Assembly: GCF_030056655.1 (NCBI RefSeq)
Contig: NZ_JASHIE010000001.1
Coordinates: 310,001 to 374,000, forward strand
DNA length: 64,000 bases
Origin: Flectobacillus rivi
GTDB taxonomy: Bacteria > Bacteroidota > Bacteroidia > Cytophagales > Spirosomataceae
Direction: 5' to 3'
The notes beneath the pieces were generated by a model. It searched no databases and was not told the origin of the DNA. It saw nothing but the letters and a program-made list of their open reading frames with translations. The position numbers and the translations under genes are program-made. Positions 1 through 9,088 of this stretch are shown here, in pieces; position 1 is the stretch's first letter; each line of letters opens with the position of its first letter.

Positions 1-404
1 GAACGCCATTGAGCTTTGCCGATGCCTTTGAATAATGAAATCAATTGCGATATTATAAACTCGACAGTTCCTTCATCGCCATAATCTCTGACTCCTTTTA
101 CCGTTATTCCAAGTTCTTTGGCAGTCTCAATATCCACATTTGTAGAAATATTTTCATACATGCTGCAACATAGACCAATATATTTAAGCTGTGGGCATTG
201 TCTTAAAACTGAAGCATTAATCTTTGTTTTCCAACTCAGAAAAATGGCATCGGAATCTCCAATTCTTGTTAAAATTTCCTCATCAGAAACAGGAGAGTCC
301 TGAAACATTACCACAGGTTTTTCAGCATATTGCTGTAAATCTGGTAAAATTTCAGGACTCAGTCTACAATCCTCAATTAAGGTGATTTGTTTAAACTTTT
401 TCAT
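1..404 (-). CDS. D-isomer-specific 2-hydroxyacid dehydrogenase, N-terminal part (runs off the window)
   Basis: The reading frame starts at the ATG at 404 and continues past base 1, so only about 134 N-terminal residues are visible. They resemble the N-terminal substrate-binding domain of NAD-dependent 2-hydroxyacid dehydrogenases: an opening LIEDCRLSPE strand, then SDAIFLSWKTKINASVL, CPQLKYIGLCCSMYENI and AKELGITVKGVRDYGDEGT, which match the order strand / 'did we pick the right one' loop / 'gv.v.n' segment of the family. The NAD-binding GxGxxG region lies beyond the edge. Substrate cannot be told from this part; phosphoglycerate, glyoxylate or lactate are all possible. It lies downstream of the flippase on the same strand, but a 171-bp repeat separates them, so co-transcription is uncertain. 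Confidence 0.72.
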   Translation of the reverse strand, partial: MKKFKQITLIEDCRLSPEILPDLQQYAEKPVVMFQDSPVSDEEILTRIGDSDAIFLSWKTKINASVLRQCPQLKYIGLCCSMYENISTNVDIETAKELGITVKGVRDYGDEGTVEFIISQLISLFKGIGKAQWR

Positions 405-410
405 CTAAAA

Positions 411-581
411 AACTTAAGTTAGTAGGCAAAATTAAAATAATTTTACCCGCTTTAAGCTCTAGGCTGTATGCTGTAGGCTAAAAGTTGAAATGAATTTCTC
501 ATGAAATAATTTAAGCTCTTTTGCCTAATGCCTACGGCTTACAGCCTAAAGCGTATTAATGCAATTTTATTTTGCATTAAT
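411..581 (-). repeat. Dispersed dyad repeat, family A, copy 1
   Basis: Read on the minus strand this has the same sequence as 38965-39120, apart from point changes and a 13-bp stretch missing there; a third copy is at 28476-28614. It opens with ATTAATGCAA / TTGCATTAAT (a 10-bp inverted repeat, 555-564 and 572-581). Inverted ends follow: GCTTTAGGCTGTAAGCCGTAGG on one side (written here in family orientation) and GCCTACAGCATACAGCC on the other, around a core with TTTCATGAGAAAT. The dyad form and lack of coding capacity suggest a MITE- or REPIN-like element. Confidence 0.8.
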
Positions 582-589
582 ATTTAACA

Positions 590-1918
590 TCAAGCCTTTT
601 TTAAGCGAGGCTTGATATATTGGTGATAAAATTCTGGGTAAAATCTAAAAGCGTAAACAAATGGGTGAAGCACATTTACTTTTAGTTCTTTATACAAAAT
701 TACTTGTCCGATGATAAAACCAATAAAACTGGACACTAAAGTTGCCCGAGCCGCCCCCATTACTCCTTGCGAACTAATCAAAAAGTAGTTCATCGCAATG
801 TTTAAACAAGCCGAAAAAACCACCACAGAGAAGGTTAATTTGGTTTTGCCAATAGAATCGATAACGATACCAAATTGACGACCAAATGGTACAAAAATGC
901 AATACAACAACGTAATCTTCAATAAAGGAATCGAGTCATCGTATTTTCCACCCGCAATAATATTGACGATTAAATCAGAAAAGAGATAAAGAAATATAAT
1001 GGCAGGAATCACCAAAGCCAAGATTGTTCCCACAGATTTTTCATACAAATATCGCACTCCATCTAAGCCTTCTTGTGCACGCTTGGCACTTTGTGGAAAT
1101 ACAATCGTAGCAATAGAATTGGTTGGTATCTCGATAAGATTTGTAATTCGTACTGCCACATTAAATGCCCCAGAAGCCACAGGAGAAAGCATAGCCCCAA
1201 GCATCATTTGGTCGATAGTCCCCGACAGAATAGAGCTTACCGATGTACCGAAGGTATATTTTCCAAAATGAAACAATTTACTAATCCACTCTTTGTGCAA
1301 CTGTCTATCGAGTGTCAAGTGTTTTCTAGCGTAGCTGTATCCAATCAAAGTTGCTATCACAACTGCCACAATCTGAATATACACCAAATACGCTAACGGA
1401 ATCGTGAACTTTGTAATAAAACAAACCAGAATAAATAGGAACAAGACTGCTTGACGAATAAAGGTTGTAATAAAAACCCCATTAAACGCTAAATGCGCTT
1501 GCTCGACACTGTTAAAAATAGCCAATACACCCGAAAGTAAAAAGGTAATATTGTGCACATAAAACATTGGTTCCAGCTCAGGCGTATGCCACATTACACT
1601 GAGAAAATGTGAAAAAATCAAATTTAGCAATACACAAAAAACCGAAAGCGATGCGCTAATTGTTACCGAAGCCGTAATAATTGGGGTTTTCTCTTCAGGC
1701 TTTGCGCCTGACAAAAACTTCACCAAAGCATTTCCAATTAAGCCATTACGAATTACCTCTAATATAGAGGTAGTCGTCATAAAGAGTGTCCAAGCGCCAA
1801 ACTGATTTTTATCCAAAACACGTACCAACATATAAAAGCCTCCAAAGCCAAAAAGTACATTTGTCAAACTTTGGAGAATATTCAAGAAACCAGATTTTAA
1901 CCAATAGTTATTTGCCAT
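590..1918 (-). CDS. Oligosaccharide flippase family protein (Wzx/MATE-type, polysaccharide export)
   Basis: A 442-residue polytopic membrane protein with about 12-14 predicted helices and no signal peptide. The start MANNYWLKSGFLNILQS followed by LTNVLFGFGGFYMLVRVL and the repeated pattern of helix pairs are typical of the MOP superfamily of lipid-linked oligosaccharide flippases. Other matching pieces are SILSGTIDQMMLGAMLSPVASGAFNVA and the C-terminal ATLVSSFIGFIIGQVILY. Family members move undecaprenyl-linked repeat units across the inner membrane for capsule, O-antigen or exopolysaccharide. The ATG lies 4 bp after the stop of the upstream glycosyltransferase-like gene, so the two are almost certainly one transcript. 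The transported glycan cannot be named from the sequence. Confidence 0.85.
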   Translation of the reverse strand: MANNYWLKSGFLNILQSLTNVLFGFGGFYMLVRVLDKNQFGAWTLFMTTTSILEVIRNGLIGNALVKFLSGAKPEEKTPIITASVTISASLSVFCVLLNLIFSHFLSVMWHTPELEPMFYVHNITFLLSGVLAIFNSVEQAHLAFNGVFITTFIRQAVLFLFILVCFITKFTIPLAYLVYIQIVAVVIATLIGYSYARKHLTLDRQLHKEWISKLFHFGKYTFGTSVSSILSGTIDQMMLGAMLSPVASGAFNVAVRITNLIEIPTNSIATIVFPQSAKRAQEGLDGVRYLYEKSVGTILALVIPAIIFLYLFSDLIVNIIAGGKYDDSIPLLKITLLYCIFVPFGRQFGIVIDSIGKTKLTFSVVVFSACLNIAMNYFLISSQGVMGAARATLVSSFIGFIIGQVILYKELKVNVLHPFVYAFRFYPEFYHQYIKPRLKKA

Positions 1919-1922
1919 ACGG

Positions 1923-2879
1923 TTATGATTTTACGTAATGTTTTAGCACAAAGTCTCTCGCCTCTTCATTGGTTTTGGCATGATAAATCGTAGCTCCTGA
2001 AAGTTTTGGAAAAAGTGTTTTGAAACAACCAAAATGATGCTCTGGTCCTTTTTTTGACAAAATTATATTAGAGCCTTTAAAACAACTTGCCAAGGCTGCC
2101 GTACCACCATGAATAGAAATAAACTTCTCACAATTGGCATATACAGATAGTTGGAAATGGTTGTAATTTCTGGCTTTAATTTTATTCTCTTTATACAAAT
2201 CCTCCATCAAAACTACCTCAGGGTGTGTTTCGGCTAACCACTCATAGTCATTGAGTTCGTAAATATCGCTGGTATCATTAGTGATATTCTGAGGACGTGG
2301 GCGGTTATAAAGAATGGTATAGTCTTTTTTCAAATGACTAATCATAAAGTCCAAATCTTCGATACTATAAAAACTAATGGGTGCTCCACCCCATTCCATA
2401 TTGTATCGATTAGCAATCATCAGCATCGGTTTGTCATAGACATAAACATCGTTCTTAAAATGCTCTTTATAAGGCACTTCAAGCCATTTGGCCATGTCAT
2501 AATCTTGACTGTACAGTACACGAGGGAGTTCAAAATTATAATTTCCTTCGTTGGTTCTTACATCAAAGACTTCTTCATGATGAGGCGAAAAGAAATACAT
2601 TTCCTTGGTAAAAAGCGCTGCCTTGGTACTTTTCAAGGTACCATTTTTGAAGTGCCAATAAGCAAACGGAATCGTAAATTCTAGTTCAGGAGCAAACTCC
2701 CCCTGAAACTCAATTTCTTTGTAAGGTTTCTTGATTACATAGTCCCTAAAAATATACTTAAGTTGTGTTAGCTGACACCGATAAGTATGGCGGTAATAAT
2801 AACGTACATCTGGTGTCATTCGTCCATGGCGGAGTAAGACAATCAGGCTCAGAAATTTGTTAAGGATTTTTTCAAACAT
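1923..2879 (-). CDS. Putative glycosyltransferase (GT61-like), unknown specificity
   Basis: A 318-residue protein that I do not recognise with certainty. It has no signal peptide and no clear membrane helix. The C-terminal half contains FISIHGGTAALASCFKGS followed by a GPEHHFGCF segment, reminiscent of the 'HGAGLxN' nucleotide-sugar site of GT61/O-linked glycan transferases. Its position 4 bp upstream of a flippase supports a role in surface polysaccharide assembly. I chose the ATG at 2879; the frame extends upstream to a TTG at 2906, but the nine extra residues look non-coding. An alternative is a polysaccharide pyruvyl transferase-like or fucosyltransferase-like protein. Confidence 0.6.
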   Translation of the reverse strand: MFEKILNKFLSLIVLLRHGRMTPDVRYYYRHTYRCQLTQLKYIFRDYVIKKPYKEIEFQGEFAPELEFTIPFAYWHFKNGTLKSTKAALFTKEMYFFSPHHEEVFDVRTNEGNYNFELPRVLYSQDYDMAKWLEVPYKEHFKNDVYVYDKPMLMIANRYNMEWGGAPISFYSIEDLDFMISHLKKDYTILYNRPRPQNITNDTSDIYELNDYEWLAETHPEVVLMEDLYKENKIKARNYNHFQLSVYANCEKFISIHGGTAALASCFKGSNIILSKKGPEHHFGCFKTLFPKLSGATIYHAKTNEEARDFVLKHYVKS

Positions 2880-3242
2880 AAGTACACGGGTTGAATCTAT
2901 ATACAAGAATAGTTAGGCTATGGCTTTTACCAGATAAACAGGTATATTCAAATAACCTCACCTATCAAGTATTATGCCGAAAGAGTAATTCCTTTTTTAA
3001 ATATAGAAATTTAATGATAAAACAAAAGCAATATTTCTCATTTTTTATTCTTTACGCTTCAAATAGATACTTTCTTTGAAGGAATTTCTGCAAAAAGTAT
3101 TCCAACATTAGTCGTCTCTGAGACAAACGCTTTTAAATCTCAACTTCAACCATAATTTAATTTCGAATCTACTAACTTTACGGTTTCTAGTGACAATCAT
3201 CATCTCATTAGACCAACAATTAGCATTTAATATTCTTCATTT
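2880..3242. other. Intergenic region between divergent genes, no gene seen
   Basis: 363 AT-rich bases between the divergently transcribed glycosyltransferase-like gene and the phosphodiesterase gene. The short open frame on the plus strand here has no family resemblance. Promoters for both neighbours must lie here, but I see no convincing TTTG / TAnnTTTG pair. Confidence 0.5.
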
Positions 3243-4205
3243 ATGATACGATTCAACAAGCAAAAAATCTTTACACTAGCAACCTTATCCCTTTTAAGTC
3301 TCGCTACATTAGGGCAAAAAGCACAATTTGACTTAATTCCTTTGGGCGTAAAAGGTGGCACCGACGAAAGTAATATGTCTTGCTATATGCTTGGTGCGAG
3401 TGGTTCTGAGCAATTTGTGGCATTAGACGCAGGAACGGTTTATGCAGGTTTGCAAAAAGCTGTGGAGAAAAAAACGTTTACTTTATCTGCTTCGCAGGTG
3501 ATGCGAAAATACATCAAAGGTTATTTCATTTCTCACCCACACCTCGACCATGTTTCTGGACTCATTATCAACTCCCCTGGTGATACCGCGAAAAGTATTT
3601 ATGCTACACAAAAGTGCATGACTATTATGCAAGAAAACTATTTCAATGATAAAACTTGGGTAAATTTTGGCGATGCAGGCGTTGGTGTTCTCTTGAAAAA
3701 ATACCATTATGCAACTTTACCACTCGAAACAGAGGAAAAAATTGCAGGAACGGACATGACGGTAAAAGCTTTTTCATTAAGTCATATTGAGCCTTTTGAA
3801 AGCACGGCCTTTTTGATTAAACATCAAGATTCGTACGTCTTGTATTTGGGAGACACAGGACCTGATGAATTAGAAAAAGCAGGAAAGTTGAAAAACCTTT
3901 GGAAAACCGTAGCACCATTGATTAAAAACAAGCAATTGAAGGGCATTCTTATCGAGGTTTCTTTCCCCAACGAACAACCCAATCATTTGTTATTTGGTCA
4001 CCTAACACCACAATGGTTGATGAAAGAAATGAGTGTTTTGGCAGACCTTGCTGGAAAAGAAAATATGAAAGGCTTAAATGTTGTTATCACGCATTTGAAA
4101 CCCCCAGCTATAAACGAGCAAAAAATCATTGAACAGATGAAAGCTCAAAATATATTAGGATTAAACATCATTTTTCCACAACAAGGAGAAAAAATTAAAC
4201 TCTAA
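3243..4205 (+). CDS. Exported class II 3',5'-cyclic-nucleotide phosphodiesterase (PDEase II)
   Basis: 320 residues with an N-terminal signal peptide (basic start, hydrophobic TLATLSLLSLATLG, then GQKAQ). At about residue 98 is HPHLDHVSGL, which fits the class II cyclic-nucleotide phosphodiesterase signature HxHLDHxxG, the zinc-binding metallo-beta-lactamase motif. Later metal ligands are consistent: YLGDTGPD, FGHLTPQWL and VVITHLKPP. Family members such as yeast PDE1 hydrolyse cAMP to AMP. Export to the periplasm means it would act on extracellular or periplasmic cyclic nucleotides, not cytoplasmic signalling pools, as known for the periplasmic CpdP of Vibrio. It is followed after 294 bp by the PQQ sugar dehydrogenase on the same strand; a shared transcript is not evident. 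Confidence 0.88.
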   Translation: MIRFNKQKIFTLATLSLLSLATLGQKAQFDLIPLGVKGGTDESNMSCYMLGASGSEQFVALDAGTVYAGLQKAVEKKTFTLSASQVMRKYIKGYFISHPHLDHVSGLIINSPGDTAKSIYATQKCMTIMQENYFNDKTWVNFGDAGVGVLLKKYHYATLPLETEEKIAGTDMTVKAFSLSHIEPFESTAFLIKHQDSYVLYLGDTGPDELEKAGKLKNLWKTVAPLIKNKQLKGILIEVSFPNEQPNHLLFGHLTPQWLMKEMSVLADLAGKENMKGLNVVITHLKPPAINEQKIIEQMKAQNILGLNIIFPQQGEKIKL

Positions 4206-4345
4206 ATCAAGATTTCAGATTGCATGAGATTAGTAGTGAACGAAGGATTATAAAACTATCTATTTCAGATATCAGATGTTGGATTTCGGAAGTGTAATCT
4301 TTTGTATTTCTTGAAATAAAGGTATTTTACTTTATTTCCGAAATC
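4206..4345. repeat. Degenerate 'GATTTCGGATT' word repeat with large inverted arms
   Basis: Directly after the stop codon come variants of the word GATTTCAGATT/GATTTCGGA. The segment 4281-4291 (GGATTTCGGAA) is the inverse of 4335-4345 (TTCCGAAATC core), so a long imperfect hairpin can form. The same words follow the stop codons at 33408 and 59908. No coding function is likely. Confidence 0.5.
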
Positions 4346-4499
4346 AGAAATCCTAAATCTGCAATACTTGGGAGTCCTTCGTCCTGTCCTAACTCTTGAA
4401 TGGCTCCACAATCTGGTACCAAAAGCCCTACAGCCCCGACAGAGAAAAGCTTGATTATGATACTTTTGTAAGAAAATTAAAACCAACTATTCAATTATT

Positions 4500-5669
4500 A
4501 TGAAAAATGTACTTTTAGGATGTGCTTGTTTATCAATCATGTCTCTTTCTTCTGGATTCTCCTGCAAAACTAATGGAGGATTAGAACCTACTACAGAAAA
4601 CGCTACCGCAGATACACAACCAAAACTCAAATCCAATATCATTGTCAATGACAAGGATGTTATCTGGGGAATGGACTTTCTTCCTAATGGTGACTTACTT
4701 TTTACAGAGAAACAAGGTAAATTTTACCGCTATTCAGGTGGAAAAACTACTGAACTTTCAGGAGCTCCAACGGATGTATTTGTAAAAGGACAGGGTGGTT
4801 TATTGGACTTAAGAGTTCACCCAAAATATGCTCAAAATGGCTGGATTTATGCGACTTATGTAAGCAAAGGCACTGATGATGGATCACAATTAAATTTGAT
4901 TCGCTTCAAACTTAACGGTGATGCTATTACGGGTACTGAAAAGATTTTTACAACTCCAGCCACCAACACCATGTACAATCACTATGGTAGTCGCATTGAG
5001 TTTGACAATAAAGGATTTTTGTTTTTATCAATCGGAGAAGGTGGTGCAACTAGCTACGGCGGTGCTGAATCGCCTAACATGAATGCGCAGAATGTAACGA
5101 TTCCTTGGGGAAAAGTTCACCGTATGACCGACGATGGTAAAGTGCCTAGCGACAACCCTGTATTAGAAGGTAACACTGCTCCTTCTACGGTTTATTCGTA
5201 TGGTCACCGCAACCCACAAGGTTTGGCTTTTAATCCAACTACACAAGAAATTTGGGAATCAGAACACGGTCCTCGTGGCGGTGATGAAGTAAACGTTATC
5301 CAAAAAGGTAAAAACTACGGTTGGCCTGTAGTTTCTTATGGTATCAACTACGACGGAAAAACGATTTCTAAAGCTCCTTCAAAAGAAGGTGTTACGCTTC
5401 CACAACACCAATACACTCCATCTATCGGAACTTGTGGTATCTCTTTTATTACAAGTGATAAATACAAAGGTTGGAAAGGAAGTTTGTTAGTTGGAGGTTT
5501 AGCATATCAATATTTGAGCCGTCTCGAAATTAAAGATGGCAAGGTGGTAAAAGAACAAAAACTATTGGAAAGTATTGGACGTGTACGTAACGTAAAACAA
5601 GGTCCAGATGGCTTGATTTATATTTCGGTAGAAGGTCCGGGAAGAATTATCCAGTTACTTCCAGAATAA
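4500..5669 (+). CDS. PQQ-dependent sugar (aldose) dehydrogenase, exported
   Basis: 389 residues; the N-terminus has a hydrophobic stretch ending SSGFSC, so a signal peptide and possibly a lipoprotein Cys are present. The body is the six-bladed propeller of the glucose/sorbosone dehydrogenase family (soluble aldose sugar dehydrogenase, as YliI of E. coli). Recognisable pieces are VIWGMDFLPNGDLLFTEKQG, GQGGLLDLRVHPKYAQNGWIY with the conserved catalytic-type His, SYGHRNPQGLAFNP, WESEHGPRGGDEVN and GKNYGWPVVSYG. These enzymes oxidise aldoses to lactones in the periplasm using PQQ and calcium. The cofactor must be supplied or made elsewhere; no pqq genes are in view. A TAnnTTTG-like -7 box (TACTTTTG) lies at 4461-4468, without a clear -33 partner. 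Confidence 0.88.
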   Translation: MKNVLLGCACLSIMSLSSGFSCKTNGGLEPTTENATADTQPKLKSNIIVNDKDVIWGMDFLPNGDLLFTEKQGKFYRYSGGKTTELSGAPTDVFVKGQGGLLDLRVHPKYAQNGWIYATYVSKGTDDGSQLNLIRFKLNGDAITGTEKIFTTPATNTMYNHYGSRIEFDNKGFLFLSIGEGGATSYGGAESPNMNAQNVTIPWGKVHRMTDDGKVPSDNPVLEGNTAPSTVYSYGHRNPQGLAFNPTTQEIWESEHGPRGGDEVNVIQKGKNYGWPVVSYGINYDGKTISKAPSKEGVTLPQHQYTPSIGTCGISFITSDKYKGWKGSLLVGGLAYQYLSRLEIKDGKVVKEQKLLESIGRVRNVKQGPDGLIYISVEGPGRIIQLLPE

Positions 5670-5730
5670 TTTCGTCCCTAATTTAGTGATCTGATAATGA
5701 GCAAATTAGTGACTATTATCCTGAGATAAA

Positions 5731-5778
5731 GTATCAAAAAGGCGTTCGAAAAGCTTATTTCGAACGCCTTTTTGATAC
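5731..5778. terminator. Bidirectional terminator-type hairpin (part of a composite repeat)
   Basis: A perfect 21-bp inverted repeat, arms 5731-5751 and 5758-5778, loop of 6. The arms carry AAAAA / TTTTT at the base and GGCGTTCGAA in the stem, so a U-tract follows the GC-rich stem on either strand. It lies between convergent genes ending at 5669 and 5922. The same layout with different but still paired stem bases is at 23680-23718. Confidence 0.85.
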
Positions 5779-5803
5779 TATATGCTATGTCTGATTCGGC
5801 TTA

Positions 5804-5823
5804 AGACACAAAGCATTGTGTCT
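5804..5823. repeat. Small hairpin AGACACAA / TTGTGTCT, second part of the composite repeat
   Basis: An 8-bp perfect stem with a 4-base loop, preceded by GGCTTA and followed by CTACT. The copy at 23748-23768 reads GAGACGCAA / TTGCGTCTC, also preceded by GGCTT and followed by TACT. The A-T to G-C change in the stem is matched on both arms. Confidence 0.75.
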
Positions 5824-5921
5824 CTACTCGTAAAATTCATTAAATTAAGCGTGACTCTCGGGTATTTAGCTACGCAAAATCACAATCCATTTTCAAATCA
5901 ACACATCTTCAAATTTTCAAA

Positions 5922-7727
5922 TTACTTCGGTGCAACTTCGCCCAAATAAAAACTTGGATGTGGAGGTTGATTATAACCAGAGTTTTGCCAAGCGATAGCC
6001 ACACGGTATTGGGCATCATGCATCAACGTTGGCATTTTGTAGGTCGTTGGAATGGTTGTAGTAAAAATTCGTAATGCAGAGCTATCATTTTTTTTCAACA
6101 CAACTTCCTCACGCCAATCTCCAAACAAATCTCCTGAAATGGCTGGCGTAGCCTTTGTTCCATTGTTTGACGAACAGCCCTCAGCAGTAAACAAACGAAC
6201 TAATTGTCCATTCTGGTAATCCCATTTATCTACATGATTACCATCCAACAACTCACGAGTTAAGTCACCATCCCACCAAACAGCGAAGTTCATAGAACGA
6301 GGTCTGGTAGCACTAATTTGATTGCCTTTACAGTCATAAAGTCCTCCTACTGAGCCCCAAACTTCATATCCATAACGCGTTGGATCAATATCCGAAGCCA
6401 TACAGCGTCCCACATCCTTACCTTCTCCAGATACACCCCAAATAGGTTTTCCTGTCAATAGATCTCTAAACTCCATGCCATATTCTCCGTATTTGGCTGG
6501 TTCTTCGTGACATTGCCAAAGCTCTAGGCCTTTTCTGGTTGGATCCATATCCGAAACATGCAGCGCATCGCCATGACCCAAGCCATTGGCGTAAAAGCTT
6601 TTACCAGTAGAGGCAATTACAGATGCTCCACTGATTACCTCTTGTTTGCCATCCCCATCCAAATCGGCAATACTCATCTGATGATTTCCCATACTTCTGT
6701 GAGCTTCGTTTCCAGCATCGTTGGAGTCAAAATTCCAACGCATTTTGATTTTACCTTTTTCAAAATCCCAAGCAGTTCTAACCAAACGAGTATAATAGCC
6801 CCGCCCAGTAATCAGGCTTGGATGTTTACCGTCCAAATATGCCACAGCAGAAATAAATCTATCCACTCGGTTGCCATACTTGTCGCCCCAAGCTCCTACC
6901 TCTCCACGCTCAGGCGTGAATGGTACAGAATCAAGAATTTTTCCAGAAACTCCTTCAAAAACCGTCAAAAACTCAGGACCATCCAATACATATCCTGTTT
7001 CATTACGATAATCAGCCTTTGCATCTCCAATCACTTTTCCTATTGCATCTGTGGTTCCATCAGCAGTTTTACACGCAATTTCGGCTTTACCATCGCCATC
7101 AAAATCAAAAACCATAAACTGAGTATAATGGGCACCAGCTCTGATATTTTTACCTAAATCCACACGCCACAATTGCTTCCCGTCCATACGATAAGCATCC
7201 AAATAGACATTGCCTGTATAGCCTTTTTGAGAATTATCCTTCGAGTTAGTTGGATCCCATTTCAGTACGATTTCATATTGCCCGTCACCATCTAAATCCC
7301 CAACCGAACAATCTGATGCTGAATAGGTATAGGGTTTTCCGTCTGGAGTTGTACCTCCAGTAGGGATATTCAGAGGGATTTCAATAAAGTTTTGTGCTAA
7401 TACTTTGGTAGAATAGGCTTTTTGTTCTTTGCCATTTAATACGGCTCTAACGCTGTATTCTTCAGATTCAACTCCGCTACTATCCACCCAGTTAGATATA
7501 GTTGAAATTGGGTTGGCGTTCAGTTTTGTTTTGCCTCGATATAGATTAAATGCAAGATTTTTGGCGTCAGTACCAAGGATTCTCCAACTCAAAAAAACAG
7601 ATTTGGGATTGGTACGTACTGCGACCAAACCTCTGTCTAAATTTTCAAGTTGATATTGAGCCGTAATACCATGCGACATCAGTAACCCCATGGCAAAGGG
7701 TAATACTTTACTTACGATTTTTTTCAT
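5922..7727 (-). CDS. Rhamnogalacturonan lyase, polysaccharide lyase family 11
   Basis: 601 residues with a signal peptide (MKKIVSKVLPFAMGLLMSHG, then ITAQYQ). The start of the mature protein, QYQLENLDRGLVAVRT followed by VFLSWRILGTD, is the fibronectin-like N-terminal module of PL11 enzymes such as YesW/YesX of Bacillus. The rest is the eight-bladed propeller with calcium sites of the type DLDGDGQYE, DFDGDGKAE, DLDGDGKQE. PL11 enzymes cut the rhamnose-galacturonate backbone of pectin rhamnogalacturonan I by beta-elimination. It follows 53 bp after the glycosidase-like gene that starts at 8842, so the two form an operon. No SusC/SusD pair lies next to them. Exo or endo action cannot be decided here. 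Confidence 0.92.
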   Translation of the reverse strand: MKKIVSKVLPFAMGLLMSHGITAQYQLENLDRGLVAVRTNPKSVFLSWRILGTDAKNLAFNLYRGKTKLNANPISTISNWVDSSGVESEEYSVRAVLNGKEQKAYSTKVLAQNFIEIPLNIPTGGTTPDGKPYTYSASDCSVGDLDGDGQYEIVLKWDPTNSKDNSQKGYTGNVYLDAYRMDGKQLWRVDLGKNIRAGAHYTQFMVFDFDGDGKAEIACKTADGTTDAIGKVIGDAKADYRNETGYVLDGPEFLTVFEGVSGKILDSVPFTPERGEVGAWGDKYGNRVDRFISAVAYLDGKHPSLITGRGYYTRLVRTAWDFEKGKIKMRWNFDSNDAGNEAHRSMGNHQMSIADLDGDGKQEVISGASVIASTGKSFYANGLGHGDALHVSDMDPTRKGLELWQCHEEPAKYGEYGMEFRDLLTGKPIWGVSGEGKDVGRCMASDIDPTRYGYEVWGSVGGLYDCKGNQISATRPRSMNFAVWWDGDLTRELLDGNHVDKWDYQNGQLVRLFTAEGCSSNNGTKATPAISGDLFGDWREEVVLKKNDSSALRIFTTTIPTTYKMPTLMHDAQYRVAIAWQNSGYNQPPHPSFYLGEVAPK

Positions 7728-7780
7728 GAAATAAATCAGGTTTATTGGTAAAGAAATTAGTGAATATTAGTAGTGAAACT

Positions 7781-8842
7781 TTAGCTCAAACGGAAAATAA
7801 AACAACTAGACGTAGCATATTTCCCGCCTTGCATGGCAGTAAATAGATGGGTTGGCTTACCGTTTTGCATGAGTAATTGCGGGCGTTCAAATCTACCATA
7901 TCGCTTGAGATGCGAAGGTGCTGGTGGTTCGGTAATGTAGGCTTCAGCAGGGAGAAACGATACCGTAGGTTCGCTCCACTTTTTTCCATTTTTAGACTCC
8001 ATAAATAAACCCACCTCATGGTTGTAATATCCCATATCACGGGTAAGCATTTTGAATTTCCCCTTTTCTAAATAAGTAAAAGCATCCTCAACTTGAGCAT
8101 TATTACCTTTTCTCGAAAAATCAACAATAGGGTTTCCTTTATACTTTTGATAAGGCCCCATAAGGTTTTTGGCTATCGCTAAACCGTACTTCCGATTTCC
8201 TCGAATAGCACCTTGGGCTTCTTGGTATTCTTTCGTATTCCAAGATTTGTAATACAACCAATATTCCCCATTGGGATGTTTGATAAAAGAGGGATTCGTA
8301 GTGCAATGGTCATCCCAAGTACCTTCAGCACCCGCTTCTAACAGCGGTTTGTCATAGCGAGTCCAAGGTCCATCGAGACTTGGCGCTGTGGCAATACCAA
8401 TACGCTTGGTGTCTGTTTTACCATTGGAATTACCCATATAAAACAAACAGTATTGATTATCAACAAATTGAATATGAGGATTATGACAAGTAGTAGCGTC
8501 CCAATATCCTTCGCCTCTTGGGGCAAGAATAGTACCTATCACTTGAAAAGGAGCAGTCGGTGAATCAGCAACCGCATGAGCGATTTCGGATTTGTGAATC
8601 CATCCACCCATTTTGTATTTTTCTGGCCAACGAGAAAAGAATACGTGTATTTTCCCATCTGGAGCCATAATCGGCGAAGCACACCAAACGTAATATCCTT
8701 CTATTTCCAATCGACGACCAATTGGTTCAAGATGCTTAACAAAATCGGATAAAGGCAAAACCTTCGTTTTGGGTTTTCCAAAGCTAAATGTAGTCAATGG
8801 CAAGACTCCCAAAGAAGCCAAAAAGGTTCTTCTAGAAAGCAT
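7781..8842 (-). CDS. Exported beta-propeller glycoside hydrolase-like protein (GH43/GH117-type fold)
   Basis: 353 residues from the ATG at 8842; a TTG seven codons upstream is less likely. The N-terminus MLSRRTFLASLGVLPLTT has adjacent arginines as in Tat signal peptides, although the motif is minimal. Five-bladed propeller features include YVWCASPIMAPDGKIHVFFSRWP, HNPHIQFVDNQYCLFYMGN, IGIATAPSLDGPWTRYDKPLL, TTNPSFIKHPNGEYWLYYKSW and VEDAFTYLEKGKFKML. The 'ASP', 'TNPS' and 'VEDAF' acidic positions resemble those of clan F/J glycosidases. The upstream location in an operon with PL11 lyase suggests action on rhamnogalacturonan side chains or lyase products. Exact family and substrate are not decided by what I can see. 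Confidence 0.7.
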   Translation of the reverse strand: MLSRRTFLASLGVLPLTTFSFGKPKTKVLPLSDFVKHLEPIGRRLEIEGYYVWCASPIMAPDGKIHVFFSRWPEKYKMGGWIHKSEIAHAVADSPTAPFQVIGTILAPRGEGYWDATTCHNPHIQFVDNQYCLFYMGNSNGKTDTKRIGIATAPSLDGPWTRYDKPLLEAGAEGTWDDHCTTNPSFIKHPNGEYWLYYKSWNTKEYQEAQGAIRGNRKYGLAIAKNLMGPYQKYKGNPIVDFSRKGNNAQVEDAFTYLEKGKFKMLTRDMGYYNHEVGLFMESKNGKKWSEPTVSFLPAEAYITEPPAPSHLKRYGRFERPQLLMQNGKPTHLFTAMQGGKYATSSCFIFRLS

Positions 8843-9088
8843 ACTGTTTAGAGATAATATCAATTTTTAGATCAGGAAATTGGTAGTGATGAATTGTGAA
8901 TTGTGAGTTTTGAATATAAAACTTTATAAACACATGTGTCTAATTAGTAAATATTTGAAAGTAAAAAAATCATAATTCTACACTAACGAATGACGCTATA
9001 TAACCTAAAAGATTCAATTGGTATATTTCTACTAAGTAACGTCTTAATTAGAAGATTTTTTCAGAAAGTAAATATCATTTGCTATTCC

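Noticed and set aside
4265..4486. Minus-strand frame of 73 codons
   Set aside because: Lies in repeat words and the gap before the sugar dehydrogenase; the product looks random and spans inverted repeats.
6558..7157. Plus-strand frame of about 200 codons inside the PL11 gene
   Set aside because: Antisense of a clear PL11 lyase; no domain in the translated product.
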